DNA of 64,000 bases from Frigoribacterium sp. PhB24 (GTDB lineage Bacteria; Actinomycetota; Actinomycetes; Actinomycetales; Microbacteriaceae): positions 620,001 through 684,000 of the forward strand of contig NZ_RKIC01000009.1 of the NCBI RefSeq assembly GCF_003755185.1. The letters are read 5' to 3'. Each line of letters opens with the position of its first letter. The stretch's first letter is position 1. The translations under genes and the position numbers were made by a program. This document shows positions 17,478 to 26,609 of the stretch, one piece after another. Below the pieces are notes generated by a model. That model ran no database searches. It saw nothing but the letters and a program-made list of their open reading frames with translations, and was not told the DNA's origin.

Positions 17478-18401
17478 TCAGCCGTTCTGTTCGACGAGCT
17501 TCTCGGTCTCGGTCAGCGACTCCTCGAGGTCGCTCACGGGGATCTTGGTGATGATCGCCGTGCCCCCCGAGTTGTCGACGACGCCGTCGGTGACGGCCTT
17601 GGTGTCCTGGTAGATCTCGACCAGCTTCTTGTAGGTGGCGTTGTCCTTGTCTTCCGCGCGGGCCGCGAAGACGTTGGCGTAGGGCACCGTCGAGGGGTCC
17701 TTGGGGTCGTCCTGGGCGATGACGTCGTCGGTCGACAGGCCGGCCTTCGTCGCGAAGTCGTTGTTGATGATGGCTCCCGCGTAGTCGGGCAGCGACGTGG
17801 CCGCGAGGTCGGCACTGACCGTGGCGACCTTCACCTTCGACTTCGCCTCGTCGACGTCGTTGACGCCCGAGAAGATCGTCCCGCCGTCCTTCAACGAGAC
17901 CAGGCCGTTCGACTGCAGCACGAGCAGGGCGCGGGCCAGGTTGCTCGAGTCGTCGGGGATCGCGATGGTGTCGCCCTGTCGGAAGTCGCTCAGCTCGGTG
18001 TACTTCGACGAGTACAGCGGCAGGGGGTAGATGGCCGTCGAACCGATCGGCACGATGTCGTTGCCCGAAGCCACGTCGTACTGCGCGAGGTAGACGATGT
18101 GCTGGAACTGGTTCAGGTCGATCTCGCCGTCGGCGAGGGCGGGATTCGGCTGCTCGTAGTCCGAGTAGTCCACGAGATCGACGGTGATGCCCTCGTCGGC
18201 CGCTGCCTGGACGAAGTCGGCCCAGTAGGGGTCGCTCGCGCCGACGACGCCGATGCGCACGGTCTCGTCGTCGCCACCGCCACGGCTGACACCGATGGCG
18301 ATGCCGACGGCGGCGAGCACGACGACGACCGCGACGATGATGGCGATCAGTCGTCCGGGGCCCTTCTTGGGGGCGTCGATCAGGGGGGCGCTGCTGGTCA
18401 T
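17478..18401 (-). CDS. metQ: NlpA/MetQ-type substrate-binding protein, membrane-anchored
   Basis: 307 residues of the MetQ/NlpA family that delivers methionine to the MetNI permease. Diagnostic stretches are DLNQFQHIVYL and IAIPDDSSNLARALLVLQ. Most family members are lipoproteins, but no lipobox Cys is present here. Instead residues 18-39 form a long uncleaved-looking hydrophobic helix after a Lys-rich start (APKKGPGRLIAIIVAVVV), so anchoring by a transmembrane segment is inferred. ATG 18401 has GAGAGGAACCC upstream. The 231-base upstream gap holds two inverted repeats. Confidence 0.92.
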   Translation of the reverse strand: MTSSAPLIDAPKKGPGRLIAIIVAVVVVLAAVGIAIGVSRGGGDDETVRIGVVGASDPYWADFVQAAADEGITVDLVDYSDYEQPNPALADGEIDLNQFQHIVYLAQYDVASGNDIVPIGSTAIYPLPLYSSKYTELSDFRQGDTIAIPDDSSNLARALLVLQSNGLVSLKDGGTIFSGVNDVDEAKSKVKVATVSADLAATSLPDYAGAIINNDFATKAGLSTDDVIAQDDPKDPSTVPYANVFAARAEDKDNATYKKLVEIYQDTKAVTDGVVDNSGGTAIITKIPVSDLEESLTETEKLVEQNG

Positions 18402-18478
18402 GGGTTCCTCTCGGGGCGCTGCGGGGGCACCGCTCGGTGGTGGGCCGAGGCTGTCGCGGTGCGTCCTCCATGCTGGCC

Positions 18479-18509
18479 GACGCCCCGTACTGCGTCACAT
18501 CGGGGCGTC
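18479..18509 (-). promoter_or_regulatory. 9-bp inverted repeat upstream of metQ
   Basis: GACGCCCCG and CGGGGCGTC flank a 13-base loop, 78 bases before the metQ ATG. It could be an operator or a leader hairpin. No SAM riboswitch core is recognisable in the gap. Confidence 0.45.
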
Positions 18510-18560
18510 ACACGACGACACACGAACCGGACGGCCCACGGAGCGTGGCTGCACCACACG

Positions 18561-18600
18561 CAGGAGGCGCGGTGCGAGACTCCTCGCACCGCGCCTCCTG
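18561..18600 (-). terminator. Perfect 18-bp inverted repeat after ispG
   Basis: Arms CAGGAGGCGCGGTGCGAG (18561-18578) and its exact complement (18583-18600) enclose a 4-base loop. It lies 32 bases after the ispG stop and is a likely terminator that insulates metQ. It shares the GGAGGCGCGGTGC core with 8515-8564. Confidence 0.8.
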
Positions 18601-18632
18601 AAGGAGTCGCGTCGCCCCCGGGGCGGGTCGCG

Positions 18633-19781
<1,149 letters not shown>

Positions 19782-19787
19782 GATGTC

Positions 19788-19793
19788 ATCGTA
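19788..19793 (-). promoter_or_regulatory. -10 box of the ispG leaderless promoter
   Basis: Reads TACGAT on the minus strand, 6 bases before GTG 19781. It supports the short start. Confidence 0.55.
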
Positions 19794-19861
19794 AACCTCG
19801 GCGCTGGACGCCGCGTGACGGGCGGGTGACCGGCCCGGCACGCGACGCCCGCCACCGGAGG

Positions 19862-21193
19862 TCAACCGAAGATGTTGATCGGGTTCACGATGTCGGCGTA
19901 GGTCAGCAGGACGGTCATGCCACCGAGCAGGATGACGATGGCGAAGGTCACGGGGATGGCCTTGGCCGTGTCGACCGGGCCCGGGTCGGGTCGGCGGAAG
20001 AGCTTGGCGAAGCCGCGGCGGATCGCCTCGATGAGGGCACCGGCCACGTGACCACCGTCGAGCGGCATCAGCGGCACGAGGTTGAACACGAACAGCGCGA
20101 CGTTGAGGCTCGCGAGCAGACCGACGAGGGTGCTGATGCGGTCGACCACCGGGATGGTGTCGAGGCTCGCGATCTCGCCCGCCATGCGCCCGACGCCGAC
20201 GACGCTGACCGGGCCGTTCGGGTCGCGCTCGGCACCGCCGAAGGCGGCCTGCGCCACCCCGACGAGACGCTGCGGCAGGGTGACGATGACGCCGACCACG
20301 TGGGCGACGTTGTCACCGACGGCCGGCAGCACGGCCGTCACGGGCTCGCGCACCTTCTCGTACGCGAAGCCGATGCCGACGAAGCCGACCTCTTGCGTCT
20401 GCGAGCTGCCGTCGGGGTTCGTCGCGACGGCACCGCTCGACGTCGTCACGTAGCGTTCGGACAACGCCGGCGTCACCTGCAGCGTGCGCTCGGTGCCGTC
20501 GCGGTCGACCACGACGTCGAGGGTGTCGCCGGGCGAGCGTTGCAGGATGCTCGTGATCTGGTCACCGTCGGTGACGGTCGTGCCGTCGATCGACACGATG
20601 CGGTCGCCGTTCAGCATGCCCGCGGCGTAGGCGGGGGCCTCGGGTGCGTCGGAAGGGCAGCTCGTCTCGGTCGACCCTGCGGGCAGGACGCAGGTGCTGA
20701 CGCTGCCGACCGTCGTGCTCGCCTGCTGGACGCCGAAGCCGCAGAGCAGCACGGCGAACAGGACGATCGCGATGAGCAGGTTCATGAACGGCCCGCCGAG
20801 CATGATGACGACGCGCTTGTACACGGGCAGGCGGTAGAAGGTACGCGATTCGTCGCCGTCGTCGATCGTCTCGGCGCTGGCGGTGCGGGCGTCCTGCACG
20901 AGGGTGTTGAAGAAACCGGTGCTCGACTGGCGCGCGCCTCCCCCGGTCTTCCCCGGAGGGAACATGCCGGACATCGAGATGTAGCCACCGAGGGGCAACG
21001 CTTTGACGCCGTACTCGGTCTCGCCCTTCTTGCGCGAGAAGACGGTCGGCCCGAAACCGATCATGTACTGCCCGACCTTCACGCCGAACTTCTTGGCCGG
21101 CACGAGGTGGCCCACCTCGTGGAGGGCGATCGACACGGCCAACCCGACGACCATGACCAGGACGCCGAGCACGAAGAGGAGGATCGTCTGCAC
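19862..21193 (-). CDS. rseP: Site-2 intramembrane zinc metalloprotease (RseP/Rip1)
   Basis: 443 residues of family M50, which cleaves transmembrane anti-sigma factors and other substrates within the membrane. The zinc site HEVGH is at residues 25-29 and the third ligand is in MPLDGGHV near the C-terminus. A PDZ domain lies between (about 200-290). Membrane helices are at about 3-24, 125-145, 360-385 and 420-440. GTG 21193 follows TACCCT by 6 bases and lacks a Shine-Dalgarno site. The dxr-rseP-ispG order is conserved in actinobacteria. Confidence 0.95.
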   Translation of the reverse strand: MQTILLFVLGVLVMVVGLAVSIALHEVGHLVPAKKFGVKVGQYMIGFGPTVFSRKKGETEYGVKALPLGGYISMSGMFPPGKTGGGARQSSTGFFNTLVQDARTASAETIDDGDESRTFYRLPVYKRVVIMLGGPFMNLLIAIVLFAVLLCGFGVQQASTTVGSVSTCVLPAGSTETSCPSDAPEAPAYAAGMLNGDRIVSIDGTTVTDGDQITSILQRSPGDTLDVVVDRDGTERTLQVTPALSERYVTTSSGAVATNPDGSSQTQEVGFVGIGFAYEKVREPVTAVLPAVGDNVAHVVGVIVTLPQRLVGVAQAAFGGAERDPNGPVSVVGVGRMAGEIASLDTIPVVDRISTLVGLLASLNVALFVFNLVPLMPLDGGHVAGALIEAIRRGFAKLFRRPDPGPVDTAKAIPVTFAIVILLGGMTVLLTYADIVNPINIFG

Positions 21194-21199
21194 CGGGCA

Positions 21200-21205
21200 A
21201 GGGTA
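21200..21205 (-). promoter_or_regulatory. -10 box of the rseP leaderless promoter
   Basis: Reads TACCCT on the minus strand, 6 bases before GTG 21193. Confidence 0.5.
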
Positions 21206-21277
21206 GCCGCCCGTGGCCGGACGTCCGCCGCGCCGATGCCATGACGACGCTGGGAGCCCCGAACTGGGGCATCCGCC

Positions 21278-22354
21278 TCAGCGCGCCAGCAGCGTCTCCG
21301 CCTCGGCACGTGCCCACCGCTCGGCGTCGAGCACTCCCTCGAGGCTGTTCTCGCCCGCCGTGTGCCGGTCGACGACGGCGCTGACCACGTCGAGGATGTC
21401 GAGGTAACCCACGCGGCCGGCGTGGAACGCGAGCACGGCCTGCTCGTTGGCCGCGTTGAAGACGGCCGGATGGGTGCCGCCGGCCCGCCCCACCTGCTTG
21501 GCGAGACGTACGGCCGGGAAGGCCTCGTCGTCCAGCGGTTCGAACGTCCAGGTGGAGGCGCGGGTCCAGTCCAGAGGGACCCCCACGCCGTCGACGCGGT
21601 CCGGCCAGGCGAGCCCCAGCGAGATCGGCAGCCGCATGTCGGGCGGCGAGGCCTGGGCGATGGTCGACCCGTCGACGAACTCGACCATCGAGTGGACGAT
21701 CGACTGCGGGTGCACCGTGACGTCGATGTGGTCGTAGTCGACGTCGAAGAGCAGGTGCGCCTCGATCACCTCGAGCCCCTTGTTGACGAGGGTCGACGAG
21801 TTCGTCGTCACGACGAGGCCCATGTCCCAGGTCGGGTGCGCGAGCGCCTCACGCGGGGTGACGTCGGCCAGCGAGTCCCGCGTGCGACCGCGGAACGGCC
21901 CACCCGATGCCGTCAAGACGAGCCGACGGACCTCGCGCTCGGCTCCCGACCGCAGGGCTTGCGCGATGGCCGAGTGCTCGGAGTCGACGGGCACGATCTG
22001 ACCGGGCGCGGCGCGCTGCTTGACCAGGTCGCCGCCGACGATGAGGCTCTCCTTGTTCGCCAGGGCGAGCGACGCGCCCGAGTCGAGGGCGGCCAGGGTC
22101 GGTGCGAGGCCGACCGAGCCGGTGATGCCGTTGAGGACGACGTCGGCCTGGACGTCGCGGACGAGCTGGACCGATTCGTCGGTGCCGAGCGCGGTGTGCT
22201 CGACCCCGAACTCGGCCGCCTGCGCGGCGACGCCCTCCCGGTTCGAGCCGGCCGAGAGGCCGACGACCTCGAACAGGTCGGGGTGGGCCCGGACGACGTC
22301 GAGGGCCTGGACCCCGATCGAACCGGTGGAGCCGAGGATCGTGATGCGACGCAT
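21278..22354 (-). CDS. dxr: 1-deoxy-D-xylulose 5-phosphate reductoisomerase
   Basis: Dxr makes MEP from DXP with NADPH, the committed step of the MEP pathway. In 358 residues, ILGSTGSIG is the N-terminal NADPH loop, [12 protein letters not shown] and PVDSEHSA are metal and substrate motifs, and TASGGPFRG is the conserved Ser-Gly loop. The ATG at 22354 is 6 bases after TAGGCT with no Shine-Dalgarno site. It shares the pathway with ispG two genes downstream. Confidence 0.97.
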   Translation of the reverse strand: MRRITILGSTGSIGVQALDVVRAHPDLFEVVGLSAGSNREGVAAQAAEFGVEHTALGTDESVQLVRDVQADVVLNGITGSVGLAPTLAALDSGASLALANKESLIVGGDLVKQRAAPGQIVPVDSEHSAIAQALRSGAEREVRRLVLTASGGPFRGRTRDSLADVTPREALAHPTWDMGLVVTTNSSTLVNKGLEVIEAHLLFDVDYDHIDVTVHPQSIVHSMVEFVDGSTIAQASPPDMRLPISLGLAWPDRVDGVGVPLDWTRASTWTFEPLDDEAFPAVRLAKQVGRAGGTHPAVFNAANEQAVLAFHAGRVGYLDILDVVSAVVDRHTAGENSLEGVLDAERWARAEAETLLAR

Positions 22355-22360
22355 GGGGTC

Positions 22361-22366
22361 AGCCTA
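22361..22366 (-). promoter_or_regulatory. -10 box of the dxr leaderless promoter
   Basis: Reads TAGGCT on the minus strand, 6 bases before ATG 22354. Confidence 0.55.
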
Positions 22367-22412
22367 GGACGATCGCCGGTGGAGCCGTCCGCGGTGTCGA
22401 CGTCGCGGGCGG

Positions 22413-23426
22413 CTAGGCGACGGCCAGGACGTCGATCACGAACACGAGGGTGTCGGTCCCGCCGATGCCGGCCGAGGGCTGGCCGGCCTCGCCGTAGCCC
22501 TCGGCGGGCGGGATGATCACCACGACCTGCGAGCCGACCGTCTGACCGATCATGGCCTTGGCGAATCCGGGCACGACCTGGTCGGTCGAGAACGGCGTCG
22601 GCGTGCCCTTGCCCCAGCTCTGGTCGAAGACCTCGCCGGTGGTCCAGTTGACGCCCTGGTACTGGACGGTGACGTTCGCGGGATCGGGGACGACGGGGCC
22701 GTCGCCCTTCTTGAGGACCTCGATCCGCAGGTCGGACGGTGGTTCGGTGCCGGGCGGGATCGTCACCGTCGGCTGGCCGTCGTCGGCGAGCTCGACCGTC
22801 GGGAAACCGTCCTGCGGAGGCTGGGCCTCGCCCGTCGCCTTGGTCGGCACGATGGAGACGACGTCGGCGACGATGACCACGGGCGTGGGCGTCGCGGCCT
22901 GCTCCCCCGCGGTCGCGGTCGTCATGTCGGCCGCCGAGGCGACGGTCACCGTGCGGCTGCCCGAGGGCACGCAGGCGATCGCGTCGACGATGCCCGGCAC
23001 GTAGTAGTCGGTGCTCACCGTGAGCTGCGTGGGCTGCTGGCCCTCGTCGAAACCGGCCGACGTGACCTCGGCCCCGGTGCCCGCGTCGTAGACCGCGATG
23101 CGGACGTTCGCCACCGCACCCTGGCCGGCGACCTCGCCACTGCCCTGGACGAGTGTGGTGCGTTGCGTCGTGGCGACCTCGAGCGGGGTGTCGAAGCTGA
23201 CCTCGGGCTTGGCCTCGACCTCACCCGTGACGTCGACGCCGTCGGACAGCTCCCCCGACGCCGGCGCCTTGCAGTCGCCGGCCGGGCCGCTCGCCGTGGG
23301 CGACGGCTGGTCGGAACCGCCTGTGCAGCCGCTCAGCGCCAGGGCGACGAGGGGCACGGCCGCCAGGGCCGTGAGTCGCCTTCGACGGGCACGGGTGGAC
23401 GGACGAGGAGGCGCGGTGCGGGGCAT
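22413..23426 (-). CDS. FKBP-type peptidyl-prolyl isomerase lipoprotein, two-domain
   Basis: 337 residues. The signal peptide ends in a lipobox LSGC with Cys34. Residues about 60-180 look like a diverged FKBP domain and about 230-337 are a canonical FKBP domain (NVTVQYQGVNWTTGEVFDQS; PPAEGYGEAG). It should fold or isomerise prolines in exported proteins. The next gene upstream encodes a closely related single-domain protein, so this is a tandem duplication. Codons 3-8 of the signal peptide are made of the GGAGGCGCGGTGC repeat. The gap to the upstream paralogue is 36 bases. Confidence 0.9.
   Translation of the reverse strand: MPRTAPPRPSTRARRRRLTALAAVPLVALALSGCTGGSDQPSPTASGPAGDCKAPASGELSDGVDVTGEVEAKPEVSFDTPLEVATTQRTTLVQGSGEVAGQGAVANVRIAVYDAGTGAEVTSAGFDEGQQPTQLTVSTDYYVPGIVDAIACVPSGSRTVTVASAADMTTATAGEQAATPTPVVIVADVVSIVPTKATGEAQPPQDGFPTVELADDGQPTVTIPPGTEPPSDLRIEVLKKGDGPVVPDPANVTVQYQGVNWTTGEVFDQSWGKGTPTPFSTDQVVPGFAKAMIGQTVGSQVVVIIPPAEGYGEAGQPSAGIGGTDTLVFVIDVLAVA
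23404..23419 (+). repeat. Single copy of the 16-base GGAGGCGCGGTGC repeat
   Basis: CGAGGAGGCGCGGTGC is identical to the right arm of the hairpin after proS (8549-8564). Here it has no inverted partner and lies inside the first codons of the FKBP lipoprotein gene. Confidence 0.8.
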
Positions 23427-23462
23427 CGAGGAGTCGTCTCGGAGGTCGGCGGCGACGGCCGG

Positions 23463-24023
23463 CTACGAGACGGCGAGGATGTCGATGACGAAGACGAGCG
23501 TGTCGGTGCCCGAGATGCCGGCTTGGGGCTGCCCGGCCTCGCCGTAGCCGTCCGCCGGGGGGATGACCACGACGGTCTGCGACCCGACGGTCTGTCCGAC
23601 CATGCCGTCCGCGAACCCGGTGATGACCTGGTCGGTCGAGAAGGTGGCAGGGGCACCTCGCGACCAGCTCTCGTCGAAGATCTCGCCGGTGTTCCAGATG
23701 ACGCCCTGGTACTGGACGGTGACCGTGTCGCCGGCCTGGACCGTCGCACCGTCTCCCTTGATCAGCGTCTCGACCCCGAGCTCGGTGGGGGCGGTGGCGT
23801 CGGGGACGGTGACCGTCGGGCGACCGTCGGCATCCAGCTCGACGGTCGGGAAGCCGGCTTGGGGGGCCTGGGGCTCCCCGGACGCGCGCAGGGGGACGTC
23901 GGACGTCGTCGACGACGAGCTGCTCGGCGTCGCGGCCCCGGTCGACCCGCCAGCGTCGCCCGCGCAGGCGGCGAGGGACAGCAGGAGGGCGGGGACGGCC
24001 AGGAGGGCGAGGGAGCGGCGCAT
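23463..24023 (-). CDS. FKBP-type peptidyl-prolyl isomerase lipoprotein
   Basis: 186 residues. The signal peptide ends with lipobox LAAC at Cys20, followed by a Ser/Thr-rich linker and one FKBP domain (about 95-186) with VTVQYQGVIWNTGEIFDES and PPADGYGEAGQP. Its C-terminal half closely matches the downstream paralogue. I used ATG 24023 because it starts a proper signal peptide; a longer frame from 24650 is a shadow of the OsmC-like gene. A weak GAGAGAA lies upstream as ribosome binding site. Confidence 0.92.
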   Translation of the reverse strand: MRRSLALLAVPALLLSLAACAGDAGGSTGAATPSSSSSTTSDVPLRASGEPQAPQAGFPTVELDADGRPTVTVPDATAPTELGVETLIKGDGATVQAGDTVTVQYQGVIWNTGEIFDESWSRGAPATFSTDQVITGFADGMVGQTVGSQTVVVIPPADGYGEAGQPQAGISGTDTLVFVIDILAVS

Positions 24024-24097
24024 GAGGTTCTCTCGATCAGGGTGACGGGGATCGTGCCGCCGGACTCGGCGCGGCGGACGTGCCGTGCCATTGTGCC

Positions 24098-24589
24098 TCA
24101 CGCCGGGTCGGCTTCTCTGGACGCCGCCACCACGGTGGGCTCGTGGCCGACGGGGAAGGCGACGGATGCCGCGATGAAGCACTTGCGGCTCGCTTCGGCG
24201 TGGAGGTCGAGGGCGCGCTCGACCATCCCCTCGTCGGCAACCGTCACCCGAGGGCGCAGGGTGACCGACGTGAAGCGCCCACCGCCGTCCTGCGTCTGGG
24301 TCATGCGCCCCACGGCGGCGTCCTCGTAGGCGACCACGACGACCCCGGCGGTGGCGGCGACGTGCAGGTAGCTGAGCAGGTGGCACTGGGCCAGGGCGCC
24401 CAGGAGCAGTTCTTCGGGGTTCCAGCGGTCGGCGTCGCCGTGGAAGGTGCGGTCGGCCGACGCCAGGATGTCGTGCTGCTTGCCGGGGGCGACGATCGTG
24501 TTGTCCCGGCCATAGGAACGGTACGAGGTGGTGCCCTCGCCCCGGTCGCCCGTCCACCGGACGTCGACGGCGTAGTCGTGGTCGAGCAT
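24098..24589 (-). CDS. OsmC-family protein
   Basis: 163 residues of the OsmC/Ohr superfamily, dimeric enzymes that reduce organic hydroperoxides through two cysteines. Cys69 (ALAQCHLLSYLH) and Cys137 (SRKCFIAAS) match the peroxidatic and resolving positions, and NPEELLLGAL is the usual core motif. The sequence fits the OsmC/YhfA-like branch; a strict Ohr assignment is not justified. ATG 24589 has GAGGGAGAC upstream. It is divergent from the asparaginase gene across 69 bases. Confidence 0.9.
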   Translation of the reverse strand: MLDHDYAVDVRWTGDRGEGTTSYRSYGRDNTIVAPGKQHDILASADRTFHGDADRWNPEELLLGALAQCHLLSYLHVAATAGVVVVAYEDAAVGRMTQTQDGGGRFTSVTLRPRVTVADEGMVERALDLHAEASRKCFIAASVAFPVGHEPTVVAASREADPA

Positions 24590-24645
24590 GCTGTCTCCCT
24601 CTCGGGCCCCTCGTCGGTGCGACGTGGTCGCGTGGCGGGCCTCGG

Positions 24646-24651
24646 TACACT
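24646..24651 (+). promoter_or_regulatory. -10 box of the asparaginase leaderless promoter
   Basis: TACACT on the plus strand, 7 bases before the ATG at 24659, no Shine-Dalgarno sequence. Confidence 0.5.
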
Positions 24652-24658
24652 CCCCATC

Positions 24659-25675
24659 ATGACCGACCCCCGCCCCGCCGTGTCCTCCCGTCACCCCTTG
24701 ACCGCGTCTGGCAGCGTCGAGCTGGCCGTGCTCGAACGCTCGGGCTGGGACGAGAGCCGTCACGTCGGTGCAGGCGTCGTCGTGGATGCCGACGGACGCG
24801 AGCTGCGTCGCGTCGGGGACGCCGACGCGACGATCTACCCACGCTCGTGCCTCAAACCGCTGCAGGCGCTCACGGTGCTGCGATCGGGAGTCTCGCTCGA
24901 CGGCCCCCAGGCCGTCCTGGCCACGGCGAGCCATGCCGGCACGCCGGCCCACCTCGAGGTGGTCGAGGCACTGCTGGACCGCTCGGGCAGCACCGAGGAC
25001 GACCTGCTCTGCCCGCCGGACTGGCCCGGTGACCGGGCCAGCGCCCGCGAGGCCTCCGCGAAGCGCCGTCTCGCCATGAACTGCTCGGGCAAGCACGCCT
25101 CGTTCCTGCTCGCCTGCGTCGAGAACGGCTGGGACACGTCGAGCTACGTCGCGACCGACCACCCCCTGCAGGCCGCAGTCCGCGAGACGGTCGCCGAACT
25201 CACCGGGGAGACCGTCGACCACGCCGGTGTCGACGGCTGCGGCGCCCCGGTGATCGCGACCACGGTCGTCGGCCTCGCCCGGGCCATCGGCCGCATCACG
25301 GGGTCGGTCCGCGCGACCGGCACGGGACGAGACGACCACGCGGCGCACATCGTCGAGGCCGTCGTCGGCGACGCCTGGGCGATCGACGGCCCCGGTCGCG
25401 CCAACACGGTGACGATCGACGAGCTGGGAGTGCTGGCCAAGCTGGGCGCCGAGGGCGTCATGGTGATGGGCACGACCGACGGCGTCGCGGTGGCCGTGAA
25501 GGTGCTCGACGGGAACGTGAGGGCCGGCACCCTGGTCGCGCTGCGCCTCCTGGTCGACGAGGGCGCCGTCGACGCAGCCGCCGCCGAACGCGTGGTCGAG
25601 CGCACGCTCGAGAAGGTCACCGGCGGTGACGGCCTCGTCGGTCGCATCCGTCTCGGCAACGGGCTCGACCGCTAG
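24659..25675 (+). CDS. Type II-like asparaginase (Asparaginase_II family)
   Basis: 338 residues matching the Asparaginase_II family (the Rhizobium AnsA-like, thermolabile type). Key motifs are YPRSCLKPLQAL, NCSGKHASFL and GVDGCGAPV, which carry the nucleophile and zinc or substrate residues of this fold. It should hydrolyse L-asparagine to aspartate. Plus-strand, isolated gene. ATG 24659 is 7 bases after TACACT. Its TAG stop overlaps the stop of the convergent EccC-like gene within a shared CTAG. Confidence 0.88.
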   Translation: MTDPRPAVSSRHPLTASGSVELAVLERSGWDESRHVGAGVVVDADGRELRRVGDADATIYPRSCLKPLQALTVLRSGVSLDGPQAVLATASHAGTPAHLEVVEALLDRSGSTEDDLLCPPDWPGDRASAREASAKRRLAMNCSGKHASFLLACVENGWDTSSYVATDHPLQAAVRETVAELTGETVDHAGVDGCGAPVIATTVVGLARAIGRITGSVRATGTGRDDHAAHIVEAVVGDAWAIDGPGRANTVTIDELGVLAKLGAEGVMVMGTTDGVAVAVKVLDGNVRAGTLVALRLLVDEGAVDAAAAERVVERTLEKVTGGDGLVGRIRLGNGLDR

Positions 25676-26514
25676 ACGCCACACGGGTCGTCGTCGCGCA
25701 GCGAGACGAACGCGACCCGCAGGCTCTGCCGACACCGACGGCCGTCCTTCAGGGTGACCGTGGCCTCGCCGTCCGGATCGATCACGAGGATCGTGTCGAC
25801 CGGGCGCGGCTCGGCCGCGGCCGCCGTGCCGACAAGCACACAGTCGATGGCCCCGGCAGCCTCGGCCGGCGCTGCCCCCGCGGCCCGCAACTGACGACGG
25901 AGGCCCGACGCCACGGCCTCGGCCACGACGGGCGGGCCCACGACCCGGACGGTCGACGAGAGCGGCACGCACAGCGGAGCCTCGTCGAGGGTGGCCGCCT
26001 CGTCGCGCAGGCGGGCGAGTCGGGCGACGGCCGGATCGCCCGGCCGGAGGTCGTCCTCGGGGCGCCCCTCGAGCACGAGCCCGCTGGAGGCGCGACCCAC
26101 CCCGAGCACCAGCGCCCGGATCGGACGACGCACGGAGTCGGACGCACCGAGCCGGTCGGCCGTCGGGTACCAGTCGGCCAGCTCACGCGACCGCGCCGCC
26201 CGCAGACGCGCGACGGCCTCGTCGATCTCGTCGAGAGACGCCAGGAACCGCGACCGTCGACGACGGGCCGTGACCAGGGCCCCGAGGAGACGGTCCAGTG
26301 CCCAGCCGCCCAGGACGGCGAGACCCGTCACGATCGCGGACCCGAGGACGGCGGGCGCGCTCGCCCAGGGCACGAGGGCGCAGCACGCCGACGCGACGGC
26401 GCCCGTGGAGGTCGCGGCGACCGGGACCGCCGTCGGGTGGGGTCGGACCGGTGCCGGAGGCAACCGGATGCGAGACGGGACGGCCGGGGACGTCGTCGGG
26501 GTCGAGGACTTCAT
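25672..26514 (-). CDS. Membrane protein resembling the N-terminal part of EccC
   Basis: 280 residues. A Pro-rich N-terminus leads to two membrane helices at about 36-50 and 53-72, then a cytoplasmic segment with the charged helix RRRRSRFLASLDEIDEAVAR and a domain ending VRVVGPPVVAEAVASGLRRQL. This order matches the region before the first FtsK-type ATPase domain of type VII secretion EccC proteins. No Walker A, Walker B or FtsK domain follows. It could be an EccC remnant, or a stand-alone adaptor. It is the last gene of the accessory module, after a hairpin. No WXG100 or EccB/D/E gene is in the window. Confidence 0.45.
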   Translation of the reverse strand: MKSSTPTTSPAVPSRIRLPPAPVRPHPTAVPVAATSTGAVASACCALVPWASAPAVLGSAIVTGLAVLGGWALDRLLGALVTARRRRSRFLASLDEIDEAVARLRAARSRELADWYPTADRLGASDSVRRPIRALVLGVGRASSGLVLEGRPEDDLRPGDPAVARLARLRDEAATLDEAPLCVPLSSTVRVVGPPVVAEAVASGLRRQLRAAGAAPAEAAGAIDCVLVGTAAAAEPRPVDTILVIDPDGEATVTLKDGRRCRQSLRVAFVSLRDDDPCGV

Positions 26515-26556
26515 CCCCTCAGTGCAACAGCCCGCCTACTCCGTCCGTCGCGAGGT

Positions 26557-26581
26557 GGGCGGACCTGGGGACGGTCCGCCC
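26557..26581 (-). terminator. Hairpin between the zinc-ribbon/FHA gene and the EccC-like gene
   Basis: A perfect 9-bp stem GGGCGGACC/GGTCCGCCC with a 7-base loop, 28 bases after the FHA stop. It may terminate or attenuate the operon before its last gene. Confidence 0.6.
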
Positions 26582-26609
26582 GGCTCGCCGTGAGGGGAGG
26601 AGTCGTCCG

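Noticed and set aside
16321-18498. 725-codon minus-strand frame covering metN and metQ
   Set aside because: Only its C-terminal half (from GTG 17394) is MetN; the rest is an Arg-rich shadow of metQ in another frame.
18402-18632. SAM riboswitch upstream of the methionine transporter
   Set aside because: No SAM-I, SAM-II or SAM-IV core motifs were recognised; only simple inverted repeats are present.
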